Positions 36,293 to 46,100 of a stretch of 64,000 nt of DNA are shown here, piece after piece. The notes below the pieces were generated by a model that was not told the origin of the DNA, did no database searches, and saw only the letters and a list, made by a program, of their open reading frames with translations. The DNA is from Hwanghaeella grinnelliae (GTDB lineage Bacteria > Pseudomonadota > Alphaproteobacteria > UBA8366 > Aestuariispiraceae), in contig NZ_SADE01000003.1 in NCBI RefSeq assembly GCF_004005845.1, forward strand, positions 124,001-188,000. Direction: 5' to 3'. The translations under genes and the position numbers were made by a program. Each line of letters begins with the position of its first letter. Within the stretch, counting starts at the first letter, position 1.

Positions 36293-36332
36293 ATGTACGA
36301 TTATGGTTAACCGTAATTACATGTACGGTTAT
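36293..36332. promoter_or_regulatory. Operator-like dyad flanked by direct repeats
   Basis: An 18-bp near-perfect dyad ATTATGGTTAACCGTAAT (36300-36317) overlaps two direct repeats ATGTACGATTAT (36293-36304) and ATGTACGGTTAT (36321-36332) spaced 28 bp. It lies 38-77 bp upstream of the small membrane protein gene and looks like a TetR- or MarR-type binding site. Confidence 0.5.
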
Positions 36333-36357
36333 AAGTCAAGGGTGACTGGAGTCAGAA

Positions 36358-36634
36358 ATGAAGGAAACGGCGCGGACACACCTGAGGCCAACTTGCCCGA
36401 GGATCAGCCCCGACAAAGGCGCTTGAGGCTTTGCGGCCGTTATTCCTCAGCCTTTCGATCGGACCCACGCCATTGTCTTGCACCGGGCGACGGGGGATGA
36501 GGCGACTAACTTTACGTCACCCTGCTTGTCGGGAATCTTCAGAACCGCCGCGCGGCGGTATTGACGAAAGAACAAATCGTCGCGCGGGCGCGACAGGTGC
36601 TGACCCAATTGTACAAATTGCTGGATAAAAAGTG
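36358..36634 (+). pseudogene. Possible frameshifted remnant of a small regulator-like gene
   Basis: After an ATG at 36358, three overlapping plus-strand frames each carry a protein-like piece in order: ALEALRPLFLSLS, then DRTHAIVLHRATGDEATNF, then LLVGNLQNRRAAVLTKEQI continuing to a lysine-rich end at 36634. Joining them needs two frameshifts. The position opposite an operator-like dyad and a small membrane gene suits a former regulator. This is tentative; chance open frames in GC-rich DNA could give the same picture. Confidence 0.25.
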
Positions 36635-36662
36635 ACCGGGCCGCGAATTGCGGACCAAGTAT

Positions 36663-37523
36663 CTAGGTGACGGGGCGCAGCGGGACCGGGCCGGAGCTGT
36701 CTTCGGAATCCGGTGTATCGTCCTCGTCGTCATCTTCATCGTCCTGCAACCGATCCGCTTCCTCGCGAAGGCGCTTATAACTCCGATAAGACACGGGGAA
36801 GGTCGCCATATAGACCGCGAGCACGACAAACAGGGTCACCCAAGGTTGACCCGCGAGACCGGCGACGGCCAAACCGACGAGCGCCATCACCGGCAAAAGG
36901 AAACGGCGCGGCACCTTGATGCGTTTGAAGGAATATGTCGGCAACTCGCTGACCATCAGCAAGCCGCCACCAACCATCCACGCTGCGATCACCGGCGCGG
37001 GCAACTGACCCAGTTCCGGAAAGGCCAGAAAGAAAATCAGCGGCAACATGCCCAACCCGGCCCCTGCCGGCGCGGGAACGCCCTGAAAATAGTTATAGGC
37101 ATAGGACGGCAGGCTATCGATCCGGCTGTTGAAACGGGCCAACCGCAAACCGGCACACACGGCAAAAAACAGCGCCACCACCCAACCAAAGCCACCTAGA
37201 CCGTTCAACGACCAGAAATACATGATCATGGCGGGCGACACGCCAAAGGCCACGAAGTCGGACAATGAATCCATTTGTGCGCCAAAATCGCTTGTCGCAT
37301 TCAGCAACCGGGCCATACGGCCGTCCAACGCGTCCAACATAGCGGCGAGCAGGATGGCGCCGACAGCAAATTCCCAGCGTTGCTCCAAGGCGAAGCGGAC
37401 ACCAGTCAGCGCGGCGCATGTGGCGGAAACGGTGATCGCGTTCGGGATCAATCCATGGACGGAAAGCCCTTTTAGCCGCGGCGACCTGCGGGTTCTGCGT
37501 TTGTTTCGCTTTTCAGACATCAT
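36663..37523 (-). CDS. pssA: CDP-diacylglycerol--serine O-phosphatidyltransferase
   Basis: The 286-residue membrane enzyme makes phosphatidylserine from CDP-diacylglycerol and serine. The CDP-alcohol phosphotransferase motif is complete: Asp67-Gly68, Ala71-Arg72, Gly81, Asp85 and Asp89 (DALDGRMAR...GAQMDSLSD). About eight hydrophobic segments follow a basic N-terminus. The C-terminal 25 residues are strikingly acidic (DDEDDDEDD). Two ATGs (37523, 37520) are possible. It is downstream of psd on the same strand, the usual alphaproteobacterial pairing for phosphatidylethanolamine synthesis. Confidence 0.96.
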   Translation of the reverse strand: MMSEKRNKRRTRRSPRLKGLSVHGLIPNAITVSATCAALTGVRFALEQRWEFAVGAILLAAMLDALDGRMARLLNATSDFGAQMDSLSDFVAFGVSPAMIMYFWSLNGLGGFGWVVALFFAVCAGLRLARFNSRIDSLPSYAYNYFQGVPAPAGAGLGMLPLIFFLAFPELGQLPAPVIAAWMVGGGLLMVSELPTYSFKRIKVPRRFLLPVMALVGLAVAGLAGQPWVTLFVVLAVYMATFPVSYRSYKRLREEADRLQDDEDDDEDDTPDSEDSSGPVPLRPVT

Positions 37524-37704
37524 TTATCCGGCCCGGGTTCGTTCGCTGGGCTCCCGTTCGACGGGCTGGGCCCAACCAAGACTTCGTTCAACAGGGCTGC
37601 TTCGCGGTGGACACTACTATTTTGGCCGGCACGCCTCAAGCCGACGGCAGCGGCCCCACTTGCGCGGGCACGTATAGACGGAAATGGCGCTTGGACCACG
37701 CGGT

Positions 37705-38412
37705 TCAGCGGGTCGTGCCCGTCAGCGATTCTTTCGGCCGTTTGCCGAGATCCGCGAGGATCGTTTCACCAGCCACGCATCTTTGGCCTTCGCAGACGAG
37801 AATCGGGGTCCGATCGGGCACATAAACGTCTACACGGCTGCCGAACCGGATCATACCGAACCGTTCGCCGGTATGGATATCCTGTCCCGGTTCGAGGTCG
37901 CAGAGGATACGGCGGGCAACCAAGCCGGCAATCTGAACGAAGGCGATTTGCTTGCCGTCCGGCGTTTCCATCAGGATCGATTGACGTTCGTTATCTTCAC
38001 TGGCCTTGTCCAGCGACGCATTCAGGAACGCGCCCGGGCGGTAGTGCAGCTTGGTCACCTGACCGTCGATCGGGATACGATTCACATGCACGTCGAAAAC
38101 GTTCATGAAAACACTGATACGAAGCATCTGTTTGCCGGCATATTCCAGTTCCGGTGGCGGATCCGCCTTGCGGATCATCTGAACGACACCATCGGCCGGG
38201 CTGACCACAAGTCCTTCCTTAATCGGCGTTGTTCGCGCCGGGTCGCGAAAGAAATAAACACACCAAGCAGTTAAGAGCAGACCAATGACAAGAAGCGAGT
38301 CACCGACAAGCAGCCACCCGACCAAAGTCGCGATCAGGAAAAGGGTTATGAAAGGATACCCTTCCTTGTTGATCGGGGTAAGCACCGGCTTGATGGTATC
38401 AACTAGGGACAT
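37705..38412 (-). CDS. psd: Phosphatidylserine decarboxylase proenzyme (small type)
   Basis: The 235-residue proenzyme converts phosphatidylserine to phosphatidylethanolamine. It has an N-terminal hydrophobic hairpin (about 20-55), the block NVFDVHVNRIPIDGQV and the autocatalytic cleavage site in RFGSRVDVYVP (Gly191-Ser192), where the serine becomes the pyruvoyl group. The length fits the short type found in rhizobia and other alphaproteobacteria. It lies 181 bp upstream of pssA and both are on the minus strand. Confidence 0.95.
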   Translation of the reverse strand: MSLVDTIKPVLTPINKEGYPFITLFLIATLVGWLLVGDSLLVIGLLLTAWCVYFFRDPARTTPIKEGLVVSPADGVVQMIRKADPPPELEYAGKQMLRISVFMNVFDVHVNRIPIDGQVTKLHYRPGAFLNASLDKASEDNERQSILMETPDGKQIAFVQIAGLVARRILCDLEPGQDIHTGERFGMIRFGSRVDVYVPDRTPILVCEGQRCVAGETILADLGKRPKESLTGTTR

Positions 38413-38603
38413 GGATGCTGCCTCGCCTTCTGCGTCACCTGAGGAAGACCTAATAATAGGCCAATCATAAGCCCAGGTCTCTCTTCGTAAAAAGAGGCCC
38501 TGTTTCTACCGATCCCGCCACAAGGAGCAACGGTCGAATTGCACCCCCGCCGCTTTTCGGCCCCAAAGGCGGCATCAATGCAACAGGTGGGCCCATGGCT
38601 GCG

Positions 38604-39899
38604 TCAATTAACGGCACCTTTCGGGACCTGGAATATCTGTCCGGGATAGATCAAGTCGGGATCGCGGATCTGGTTTCTGTTCGCATCATAAATCACCGTA
38701 TAGGACATACCTTCACCAAGCGTGCGCCGGGCGATACGCCACAGGCTATTGCCCGGTTGGACGATGATGAGCTGTTCATCCTTCAATGCCGTGATCGGGC
38801 CGGATCGGCTGAACGGCAGTTCCAAACGGGAAACAACCGTCTCCTCCACCACCTGATCCACCCGCAAATCGTAAACGCCGGGATCGACGTTTTCGGGCGG
38901 CTTCGCCTGCCAGCGACCTTCGTCATCAACCGGCGCTTCACCGACGAAATCGTTGTTCAGGTAAACCCTGACCGATGCATTGGGCTTGCCGCGGCCGGAC
39001 AGGGCCAAATCGCCCTTGTCGTCATAGTCGACCGAATCCAAGGCCAGATCGCCGGATTCGGTTTCCACCCCACCCGGCACGGATTTCGGCTTCTGAAGAA
39101 TGGTGGTGGTCCCGTCACCGCCTTCGCTGGGTACGAGCAGAGCCAAAGGCTGGCTGTCTTCTTCCGTCTTACGACCGGCAATGTCCTCGCCCTTCTTCGG
39201 CACGACAAGGACGACGACGTGGTCGGAGCTGAATTCATCGCCCTCCGCGCCCTTGGCCCGAAGGGACAATTCATGATTACCCGGCGGCAGCGGTTCTGTG
39301 GGCAAAAACACCCATTCACCACGTTCATCCGCGGTCACCGTCCCAATCGCTTTATCACCGGCGAGGATTTCCACGGTCGACCCCGGCTTGGCGCGGCCGG
39401 CCATGACCGAGTCGCCCTGCTGGCTGAGCCGGACGACATCGAATGAAGGCTTGTTCGGATCAGTGGCCTTGTCCGCTTGCGCAGAATCACCGGACGGCGG
39501 CGCAACGCCCGTTTCCGACGTCGATGCGGATTGGGACTGCGCTGACGGCTGCACGGATTGTTGGCCGTCGCCGCCTGAGGCGACATCGGACGACGCCGAT
39601 GATCCCGCGGGCACTGTCGAGGGGGATGTCTCTGTCTGGGAAGGCGTCGGCTGCACCCCTTCCCCGGTCCCGGACTGCCCCCCGCTCCCGGCCGCCTTTG
39701 TCCCTGCGGATTGCGCTTGCTCTTCGGAATTGGGTGCCGTGGATTCGTCCACGCCTTCCGGCTCAGCAACCACGCGCGGCGTATCGGCCGGTCCGGTCAC
39801 CGTTTCCAGGGCAGAATCCCTGTTCAACCAGAAATTCAAGCCAAGCGCCGCAACGATAATCGCGACGCCCGCGATGCCGACAAGGACAATTCGATTCAC
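38604..39899 (-). CDS. Anchored LysM protein with two Ig-like domains
   Basis: The 431-residue protein starts with one hydrophobic anchor (residues 4-22), followed by about 100 low-complexity residues rich in Ser, Gln, Gly, Thr and Glu. Two homologous beta domains follow, with SVMAGRAKPGSTVEI...GEWVFLPTEPLPPGNHEL and LALSGRGKPNASVRVYL...GRWQAKPPENVDPGVYDL, resembling bacterial Ig-like repeats. The C-terminus is a LysM domain (VQPGNSLWRIARRTLG to YPGQIFQVP) for peptidoglycan binding. It would sit in the periplasm. The start is GTG at 39899 after GAGGCGG. Confidence 0.88.
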   Translation of the reverse strand: MNRIVLVGIAGVAIIVAALGLNFWLNRDSALETVTGPADTPRVVAEPEGVDESTAPNSEEQAQSAGTKAAGSGGQSGTGEGVQPTPSQTETSPSTVPAGSSASSDVASGGDGQQSVQPSAQSQSASTSETGVAPPSGDSAQADKATDPNKPSFDVVRLSQQGDSVMAGRAKPGSTVEILAGDKAIGTVTADERGEWVFLPTEPLPPGNHELSLRAKGAEGDEFSSDHVVVLVVPKKGEDIAGRKTEEDSQPLALLVPSEGGDGTTTILQKPKSVPGGVETESGDLALDSVDYDDKGDLALSGRGKPNASVRVYLNNDFVGEAPVDDEGRWQAKPPENVDPGVYDLRVDQVVEETVVSRLELPFSRSGPITALKDEQLIIVQPGNSLWRIARRTLGEGMSYTVIYDANRNQIRDPDLIYPGQIFQVPKGAVN

Positions 39900-40259
39900 A
39901 GCCGCCTCATACTAACACAGCCGAAAGCCGGGCGATGAGCGCACCAAACAGGCTGAGATGACACAATAGACGCCCTGCGGCATCCCCGTCCCGCCAAATG
40001 CCCGTTCCGCCGATACACTCAGGGCGAACCGGCCCCAGGCTGACCTTTTCCCAAGTTCTCTGATATCTACCGTCAGAGAACATTTCCAAATACATTGATT
40101 CTCATGCACCAGAGATTCGTGTTTAAAATGTAGTACTTTCGCCGTCCCGACGCAATTCGGCGCGGTCCTTGCTGTCAGATTAGCACAATGAGAATCTCAA
40201 TCGGTGACACGCCAGCAGTATTGCCGGAAAAGGACCTAGAGAAACCAACGGAGGCACGC
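39900..40259. other. Intergenic region with Fur-like dyad upstream of the cytochrome b561 gene
   Basis: About 360 bp without a gene. It holds TGAGA-A-TCTCA (40189-40199), a perfect 11-bp dyad, and an inverted copy of its flank, GATTCTCAT, near 40098-40106. The pattern is reminiscent of iron-responsive (Fur-type) sites in front of a heme protein gene, but neither site matches a consensus fully. Confidence 0.35.
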
Positions 40260-40928
40260 ATGCGAGAAATCAAGATTTGGGATTTGCCGACGCGGTTGTT
40301 CCACTGGTGCCTGGTGGCGTTATTCGCTACATCCTGGGCCAGCGCAGAATTCGACTATTTCACGGTCCATTACTACTCCGGCTATGGGATACTCACGCTG
40401 GTCCTATTCCGGTTGGTCTGGGGGTTTGCAGGCAGTGACACTTCCAAGCTGATTAGTTATGTGAAGTCGCCCTTTACCGTATTGCGCTACATGAAGTCCC
40501 TGCGCGAACGTAAACCCGGCGACGAGATCGGGCACAACCCTATGGGCGGCTATGCAGTATTGGCGCTGCTTGGGTTCCTGACGGCGCAGGTTGGTACCGG
40601 GCTATTCGCCCAGGACGTCGACTTCATCAATTCGGGGCCGCTAAGCGATATGGTTTCGTTCGAATTGGGCAACCAGGCATCGGATCTGCACCATATTCTG
40701 TTCGACTTCCTTCTGATCATGGTGGGAATACATCTGACCGCAATCGCATTCCATGAAGGGTATAAACGGGAAGGGCTTGTGCGCGCCATGATCACCGGAT
40801 GGCGTGGTTATGGGGACAAAGGGCCTACGACGCCGCCGACATTGGTCCCGACCAGCCGCGCCCTATTCGTTTTCATTTTGGCCGTCCTTGCCATGGCATT
40901 CATCGTTTGGATATTGCCGACGCTTTAG
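40260..40928 (+). CDS. Cytochrome b561-type diheme membrane protein
   Basis: The 222-residue protein has four or five hydrophobic helices and the histidines expected for a prokaryotic cytochrome b561: KIWDLPTRLFHWCLV in helix 1, YFTVHYYSGYG before helix 2, and LHHILFDFLLIMVGIHLTAIAF in helices 3-4. It transfers electrons between quinol or reductants and periplasmic acceptors. GGAGG stands 6 bp upstream of the ATG at 40260; an in-frame ATG at 40188 adds a polar stretch and is less likely. The convergent neighbour encodes a cytochrome c'-like protein, a natural redox partner. Confidence 0.9.
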   Translation: MREIKIWDLPTRLFHWCLVALFATSWASAEFDYFTVHYYSGYGILTLVLFRLVWGFAGSDTSKLISYVKSPFTVLRYMKSLRERKPGDEIGHNPMGGYAVLALLGFLTAQVGTGLFAQDVDFINSGPLSDMVSFELGNQASDLHHILFDFLLIMVGIHLTAIAFHEGYKREGLVRAMITGWRGYGDKGPTTPPTLVPTSRALFVFILAVLAMAFIVWILPTL

Positions 40929-40958
40929 ACCTCGCAGGCCTGCGGCCGTGCCGCAAAA

Positions 40959-40990
40959 AAACGGGCGCCCCAAGGCGCCCGTTTCTTCTT
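40959..40990. terminator. Bidirectional intrinsic terminator
   Basis: An 11-bp perfect stem (40959-40969 with 40974-40984), with an A-run to the left and TTTCTTCTTTC to the right, separates the convergent cytochrome b561 and cytochrome c' genes. Confidence 0.88.
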
Positions 40991-41020
40991 TCGGCTGGTT
41001 TCCGCGGATGGTTGCGAAAC

Positions 41021-41497
41021 CTATTTCTTCACGCGATAGACCTTATGGCAGCCACCGCAGCCATTCTTTGCCATCGCGCCAAACTGAGCGCCGATCGCCG
41101 CTGGATCGTCCGTAGCGGCCACTTCCTCAAGCTTCGCGGATTCCGCCTCAAGAACGGAAACCGCCTTGGCGAACCCTTCAGGATCTTCCCAAATCTTGGG
41201 GAGGGCTTCCGTCTCGACTGTCACGCCGCTCGCACCGGGTGCCGTACTCTCCGGAAAGAGTCCGCCTGCCGACTTGATCGATGCATTGATCTTGGCTGCG
41301 CTGGCGGCGACATCTTCCGCCGAGCCGCTGCCGCCGAGATAGCCTTTGATGATTTTCATCTGGGCGCCAATATCCTTCATCGCCTGCTGCCGCTGCTTGA
41401 TCGTATCATCCTGCGACGAGGCATGCGCCAACATGGCGGTACTGCCAATGATCGCCAAAGCAGCGACGGCGGCGGTAAGGCTATTCCTAAACGTCAT
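41021..41497 (-). CDS. Cytochrome c'/c556-type periplasmic protein
   Basis: The 158-residue protein has a signal peptide (residues 1-26, ending AHA) and a C-terminal heme site CGGCHKVYR (147-155), the placement typical of class II cytochromes c (c' and c-556), with a four-helix bundle before it (for example RQQAMKDIGAQMKIIKGYL). Such proteins bind NO or shuttle electrons. GGGAG precedes the ATG at 41497. It is convergent with a cytochrome b561 gene. Confidence 0.93.
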   Translation of the reverse strand: MTFRNSLTAAVAALAIIGSTAMLAHASSQDDTIKQRQQAMKDIGAQMKIIKGYLGGSGSAEDVAASAAKINASIKSAGGLFPESTAPGASGVTVETEALPKIWEDPEGFAKAVSVLEAESAKLEEVAATDDPAAIGAQFGAMAKNGCGGCHKVYRVKK

Positions 41498-41782
41498 CGA
41501 TTTCTCCCGGAGCAAATTTTAGATGAGGACAGGATAATACTGGCAAATATGGACATTAATATGGCAACGCGTTCACTTGCCCGTGATTACAGTCCCACGA
41601 CTTCAGTTCCTTCGCCATGCCCACCCCTGTGGTTCGAGACAGGGCCAGCCAAGGGGATTTGAACCTACAGGCATTCTATCGATTGGTTGCGCTGGATGTG
41701 AAGGGTCGTTATCTCGTATCCCACATATTGATCGCTCGGCAGGGCCGGGCATTTCATCAAAGTCTATACTCTAGGAAATGCC

Positions 41783-42367
41783 ATGCGAGACATAAAAAGC
41801 GTCTGTGTATATTGCGGGTCTTCTTCCCGTGTCCGGCAGTCCTACAAGGACGCGGCCGTGGAACTGGGTTTGATCTTGGCCCGCGAGGGCATCCGTCTGG
41901 TCTATGGTGGGGGCCAAGTGGGCATCATGGGTATCATCGCCGATACCGTCCTGCAGAATGGTGGCGAAGTGACAGGCATCATCCCCCATTTCCTGAACGA
42001 GTCGGAAATCGGAAAAGCGGACGTAACGGAACTCATTGCCGTGGACTCCATGCATGTCCGGAAGCAGATCATGGCTGAGAAGTCGGACGGTTTCATCGTC
42101 CTACCCGGCGGCTTTGGTACCTTGGACGAGTTCTTCGAGATCCTGACCTGGCGTCAGCTAAAACTGCACGACAAACCGATCGTCATTGCTGATATCGATG
42201 GCTATTGGGCGCCATTGGTCGGTGCGATCGACCATATCGTGGATGAAGGCTTTGCCCATCAACGCAACAGGGACCTGTTCAAGGTTATTCCTTCCGTCGC
42301 GGAAATCCTGCCCACATTGCAGGACGAACCGATGGGCGACACAAGTATTCAAACCGCGCGGACATAA
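41783..42367 (+). CDS. LOG-family nucleoside 5'-monophosphate phosphoribohydrolase
   Basis: The 194-residue protein has the LOG signature: VCVYCGSSS at the start, VYGGGQVGIMG, and the catalytic-site blocks MHVRKQIM and PGGFGTLDEFFE (108-119). Family members release adenine-type bases or cytokinins from nucleoside monophosphates and are often misannotated as lysine decarboxylases. AGGAA precedes the ATG. It is a single gene with a short terminator downstream. Confidence 0.92.
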   Translation: MRDIKSVCVYCGSSSRVRQSYKDAAVELGLILAREGIRLVYGGGQVGIMGIIADTVLQNGGEVTGIIPHFLNESEIGKADVTELIAVDSMHVRKQIMAEKSDGFIVLPGGFGTLDEFFEILTWRQLKLHDKPIVIADIDGYWAPLVGAIDHIVDEGFAHQRNRDLFKVIPSVAEILPTLQDEPMGDTSIQTART

Positions 42368-42459
42368 CCCGGCACGAGTTTTCCTCATCGCCGATTAAAG
42401 CATCCACGGTTTGGGAACAAAGACTGAGCCGCCCGGTAGCACGCGGCCCAGATCGGCTG

Positions 42460-42490
42460 CCTTGCTTAAAGCAAGGTCGTATTTTTCTTT
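42460..42490 (+). terminator. Probable intrinsic terminator of the LOG gene
   Basis: CCTTGC-TTAAA-GCAAGG (42460-42476) is followed by TCGTATTTTTCTTT. The stem is short, but the T-run is good. Confidence 0.55.
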
Positions 42491-42553
42491 GAAAATTCTG
42501 GATAAGTCTTACAGTTATTGTGATTCGATTGCCATTTTGGCCGGGGAAGGTCG

Positions 42554-43132
42554 TTGTCAGATCAGTTCAAGTTTAGGCGCACGTTTCGAAAGTTGGTCGA
42601 GAATACCACGATCAATTCAGAAACCTTGTTGTCCACGGACTACCTGAACCACTTCAACGAATTGGTCATGATGCTCGACCTCATCCCGGACATGCCGGAA
42701 ATGCTGGACGAGACCAAGGAGTGGCGCCCCAAGACCTATGCCGAACATTTCCAGGATTCTTCCTTCACGCATAAAGACTTGGCAATCGCCGCCTACGAGC
42801 AAGTCTTGGAAGAGGATCGCAAGGCACTTGAAATGACCGTCGGGCGCATGGATCAAACGGTCGAGGAAACATTTACGGCGCTCGACGATGCCGTCGCCGC
42901 GGAAGATGCGGACCGCACGCGCTTGATTTGCAATACCGCCAGCAAGGCGCTGCAAAAAATGATCGACCGGTGCAGCGGCATCATCAACGGTGTCGAAGGC
43001 GCCGCCGCGACCGCTTTCGCCGCGATGGACGAAAGCATTCCGGTGCTGGATGTTCCAAGCCACAAAGAAGGGGAAGACGAGGAAGAGAAAGTCGTCATGG
43101 ACCAATCGGCCATCGACGCCCTGTTCGACTAG
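42554..43132 (+). CDS. Helical protein with a FliM-like C-terminal peptide, unknown function
   Basis: The 192-residue protein is almost wholly alpha-helical and acidic towards the end. It has no signal peptide or membrane segment. Its last residues, MDQSAIDALFD, follow an acidic linker (HKEGEDEEEKV) and closely resemble the SQDEIDALL peptide by which FliM binds CheY. I do not recognise the body; it lacks the CheZ active-site pattern. The start is taken as TTG at 42554, preceded by GGGGAAGG; the next ATG would remove 38 well-formed residues. It is a single gene. Confidence 0.7.
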   Translation: MSDQFKFRRTFRKLVENTTINSETLLSTDYLNHFNELVMMLDLIPDMPEMLDETKEWRPKTYAEHFQDSSFTHKDLAIAAYEQVLEEDRKALEMTVGRMDQTVEETFTALDDAVAAEDADRTRLICNTASKALQKMIDRCSGIINGVEGAAATAFAAMDESIPVLDVPSHKEGEDEEEKVVMDQSAIDALFD

Positions 43133-43168
43133 GGCCGCCTCTGCTTTCCGCTTTCCCCCGTAAATCCC

Positions 43169-46100
43169 CTACTCCGCCGGCGCCTGGAGAGGCGTCCCAC
43201 CATCGACATCGGCATGCTCTTGCTTCTCGGCCTTGTCACGGCGCCGCATGATGACCCTGGCGCGCAACATCAGCAGGCTGGGCGTAACGACAAGCGTTAG
43301 GACCGTGGCGAAGGCAAGGCCGAAGACAATCGCTGTCGACAGTTGTACCCACCACTGCGTCGATGGCGCACCGGTGGAAACCTGCCGGGTGATGAAGTCG
43401 ATATTCGTCTGCAACACCATCGGCATCAGGCCCAGGACGGTCGTCACTGTCGTGAGCATCACCGGCCGCAGACGTTGCGCGCCTGTCTTCAAAATTGCCA
43501 GTTTCAGGTCCTTTTCGATCGTCGCAAGGTGATCGTAGGTATCGATCAGGACGATGTTGTTGTTCACCACGATTCCGGCAAGCGCGATCACACCGATACC
43601 GCTCATCACAATCCCGAACGGCTCTTGAATAACCATCAAGCCGAGCAGCACACCCACTGTGGACATAACGACCGCGGACAGAATGAGTACCCCGGAATAG
43701 AAACTGTTGAACTGCGTTACCAGGATGATGCCCATGATGAACAAGGCGACGGTGAAGGCCTTCATCAAAAAGGCCTGGGCCGCAGCCTGCTCCTCATCCT
43801 CACCCTTGAAGGTGACGTCGATCTGGTTCGACAACCCAGCCGTTTCCAGCCATTCCCGGATTTCCTTAACCTTGTCGTTGGGCAGCACACCGTCTTCGAC
43901 ATCGGCCCGCACGAAGACAATCCGTTTGGTATCCACACGACGTAGAAGGCCGGTTTTCGGTTCAGGCGAACGATCCACGAAATTCCCGATCGGAATCGAT
44001 CCCTGCGCCGTCACGATGCGAATTCGGTCAAGCTGTTCAAGCGTCCTGAATTCCTCCGGGAAACGGACCAGGATATCAATCTCGTCATCCGCATCGTCGG
44101 GACGGTAGTCGCTGACCTTCAGCCCTTTTGTGACCAGTTGAAGGAAGTTCCCGATCAAAGAGACATCGGCACCGAATTTGGACGCCTGTGCGCGATCGAC
44201 AGTCAATTCCCATTCGATTCCTGGGATTGGACTGGAGTCTTCCACATCGCGGAGGCCCGGCAAACTGTCCATGAAAGCCCGAACCTTCTTGCCCGCATCG
44301 GCGAGCAGGGACGGATCCCGCGAGGACAGTTGGACATGAACCGGTTTGCCTACAGGCGGACCGGCTTCCGGCTGGCGGGCCTCAACGAAGATTCCGGCAA
44401 GATGTGCGGTCCGCTCACGAATTTCCGCCTTGATTGTATTGGCGGGGCGCCGCTCTTCCCAATCCACGAATTCAAGCTGAATCTTGCCGATAATATCTTC
44501 GGCCTCCTCGTCGCGCGCCTCGAACTGACCGCTGGAGGTATAGATGGTCTTGAACTCACCATGCTCTTCCTGGATGTCGAGCACTTCCTGCTCGACCTCG
44601 GCAACAAGGGTATCGCGTTCGAAAACCGACATGTTCCCGCGCCCGTGGATATTTACGATAAGCTGGTCGGGCTCAACCTCGGGAAAGAATTCTACGCCTT
44701 TGCCGTAAATGCCATAGCTGACATAGGTCGCCCCCATCGCGCCGACGGCCAGGAACAGGACGACCAAGGGACGGGCCAAAGCGACTTTCAAGATCGATAC
44801 GTAAAAGCCGGTAAAACCCCCGACATTGTCCAAGTCTTCCGCATCAGCATCGCCGGACAATGTCTTCGCACTGTCGGCGTTTCCGCCCGTGCCTTCCATT
44901 GCGTGGCCGATCCAGCCCCCCAGCTTCCATCCCGGGTATAGACCGACAAAGAAACCGATGGCGCCGGGCAGCACGGGCGGCACATCCGGGGCAAAGGTCT
45001 GAACGATATTAGCGGCAATGCCGGCCAGGGCAGCCGACATCACCACGGCGAAAAAGGCCTTGGTGACCGCCAAAAGGTTTGCCCCCAGGACCGGCACAAA
45101 GATCAACGCCATGGCGAGCGAGGCCGCCAAGGTGGCGATCAGCGTAATGGGCAGGAACTTCATGAATTCACCGACCACCCCCGGCCAGAACAGCAAAGGC
45201 ATGAAAGCGGCAAGCGTGGTCGCCGTGGATGCGATAATCGGCCAGGCCATCCGTTTCGCGGCGAGGCCATAGGCCTCCCGCTTGTCGAGTCCTTCCGCCA
45301 ATTTCCGGTCGGCGTATTCAGTGACGACAATAGCGCCGTCAACCAGCATACCGACCGCCAGGATAAGGCTGAACAGCACAACGATGTTCACCGTGAGACC
45401 GATCGAGTACAGAACCAGAATACCGGCCAGAAATGAGCCGGGAATCGCGATACCAACCAGCAATCCGCCACGGACGCCGAGCGCGCCGACGATGACGATC
45501 ATGACCAGCAGGATTGCCGACATGACGTTGTTCTGAAGGTCCGTCAGCATCTGTCGGATATTCTTGGACTGGTCCTGGCTGTATCCGACCACCACACCGT
45601 CCGGCCAGCCTTGGCTGGTAGCCGTTACCGCCGCGCGCACTTTCGCAATCGTTTCGATGATGTTTTCGCCGGTTCGCTTGGACACCTCCAGCACCAGGGC
45701 GCGCTCGCCGTCGATGCGGGCAAATGTGGCAGGGTCTTTGAAGGTCCGCTTGACGCTGGTGATATCCCGCGCCCTGACGACCGCATCTCCCTGTTGTTTA
45801 ATCGGCATGTCCAAAATGTCGGTGACATCTTCGAACAACCCGGGAAGTTTGATCCCAAACCGACCCTGTCCGGTATCCAAGGTGCCGGCCGCGATCAACA
45901 CATTCGAGCGCGAGATCGCCTGCAGCAATTCATCCGCGCGGATTTCGTAACTGTCGAGAAGAACGGGATCGATGACGAGTTCCACCGACTCGTCCCGGTC
46001 GCCGACAATCTTGGCTTCCAAGACTTCTGGAATACCTTCGACTTCATCTTTCAAATCACGCGCCAGCCGCAGCAATGTCCGTTCCGACACATCTCCCGAC

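Noticed and set aside
43343-44941. Long plus-strand open frames opposite the RND permease gene
   Set aside because: They are antisense shadows of a well-supported gene and lack family motifs.
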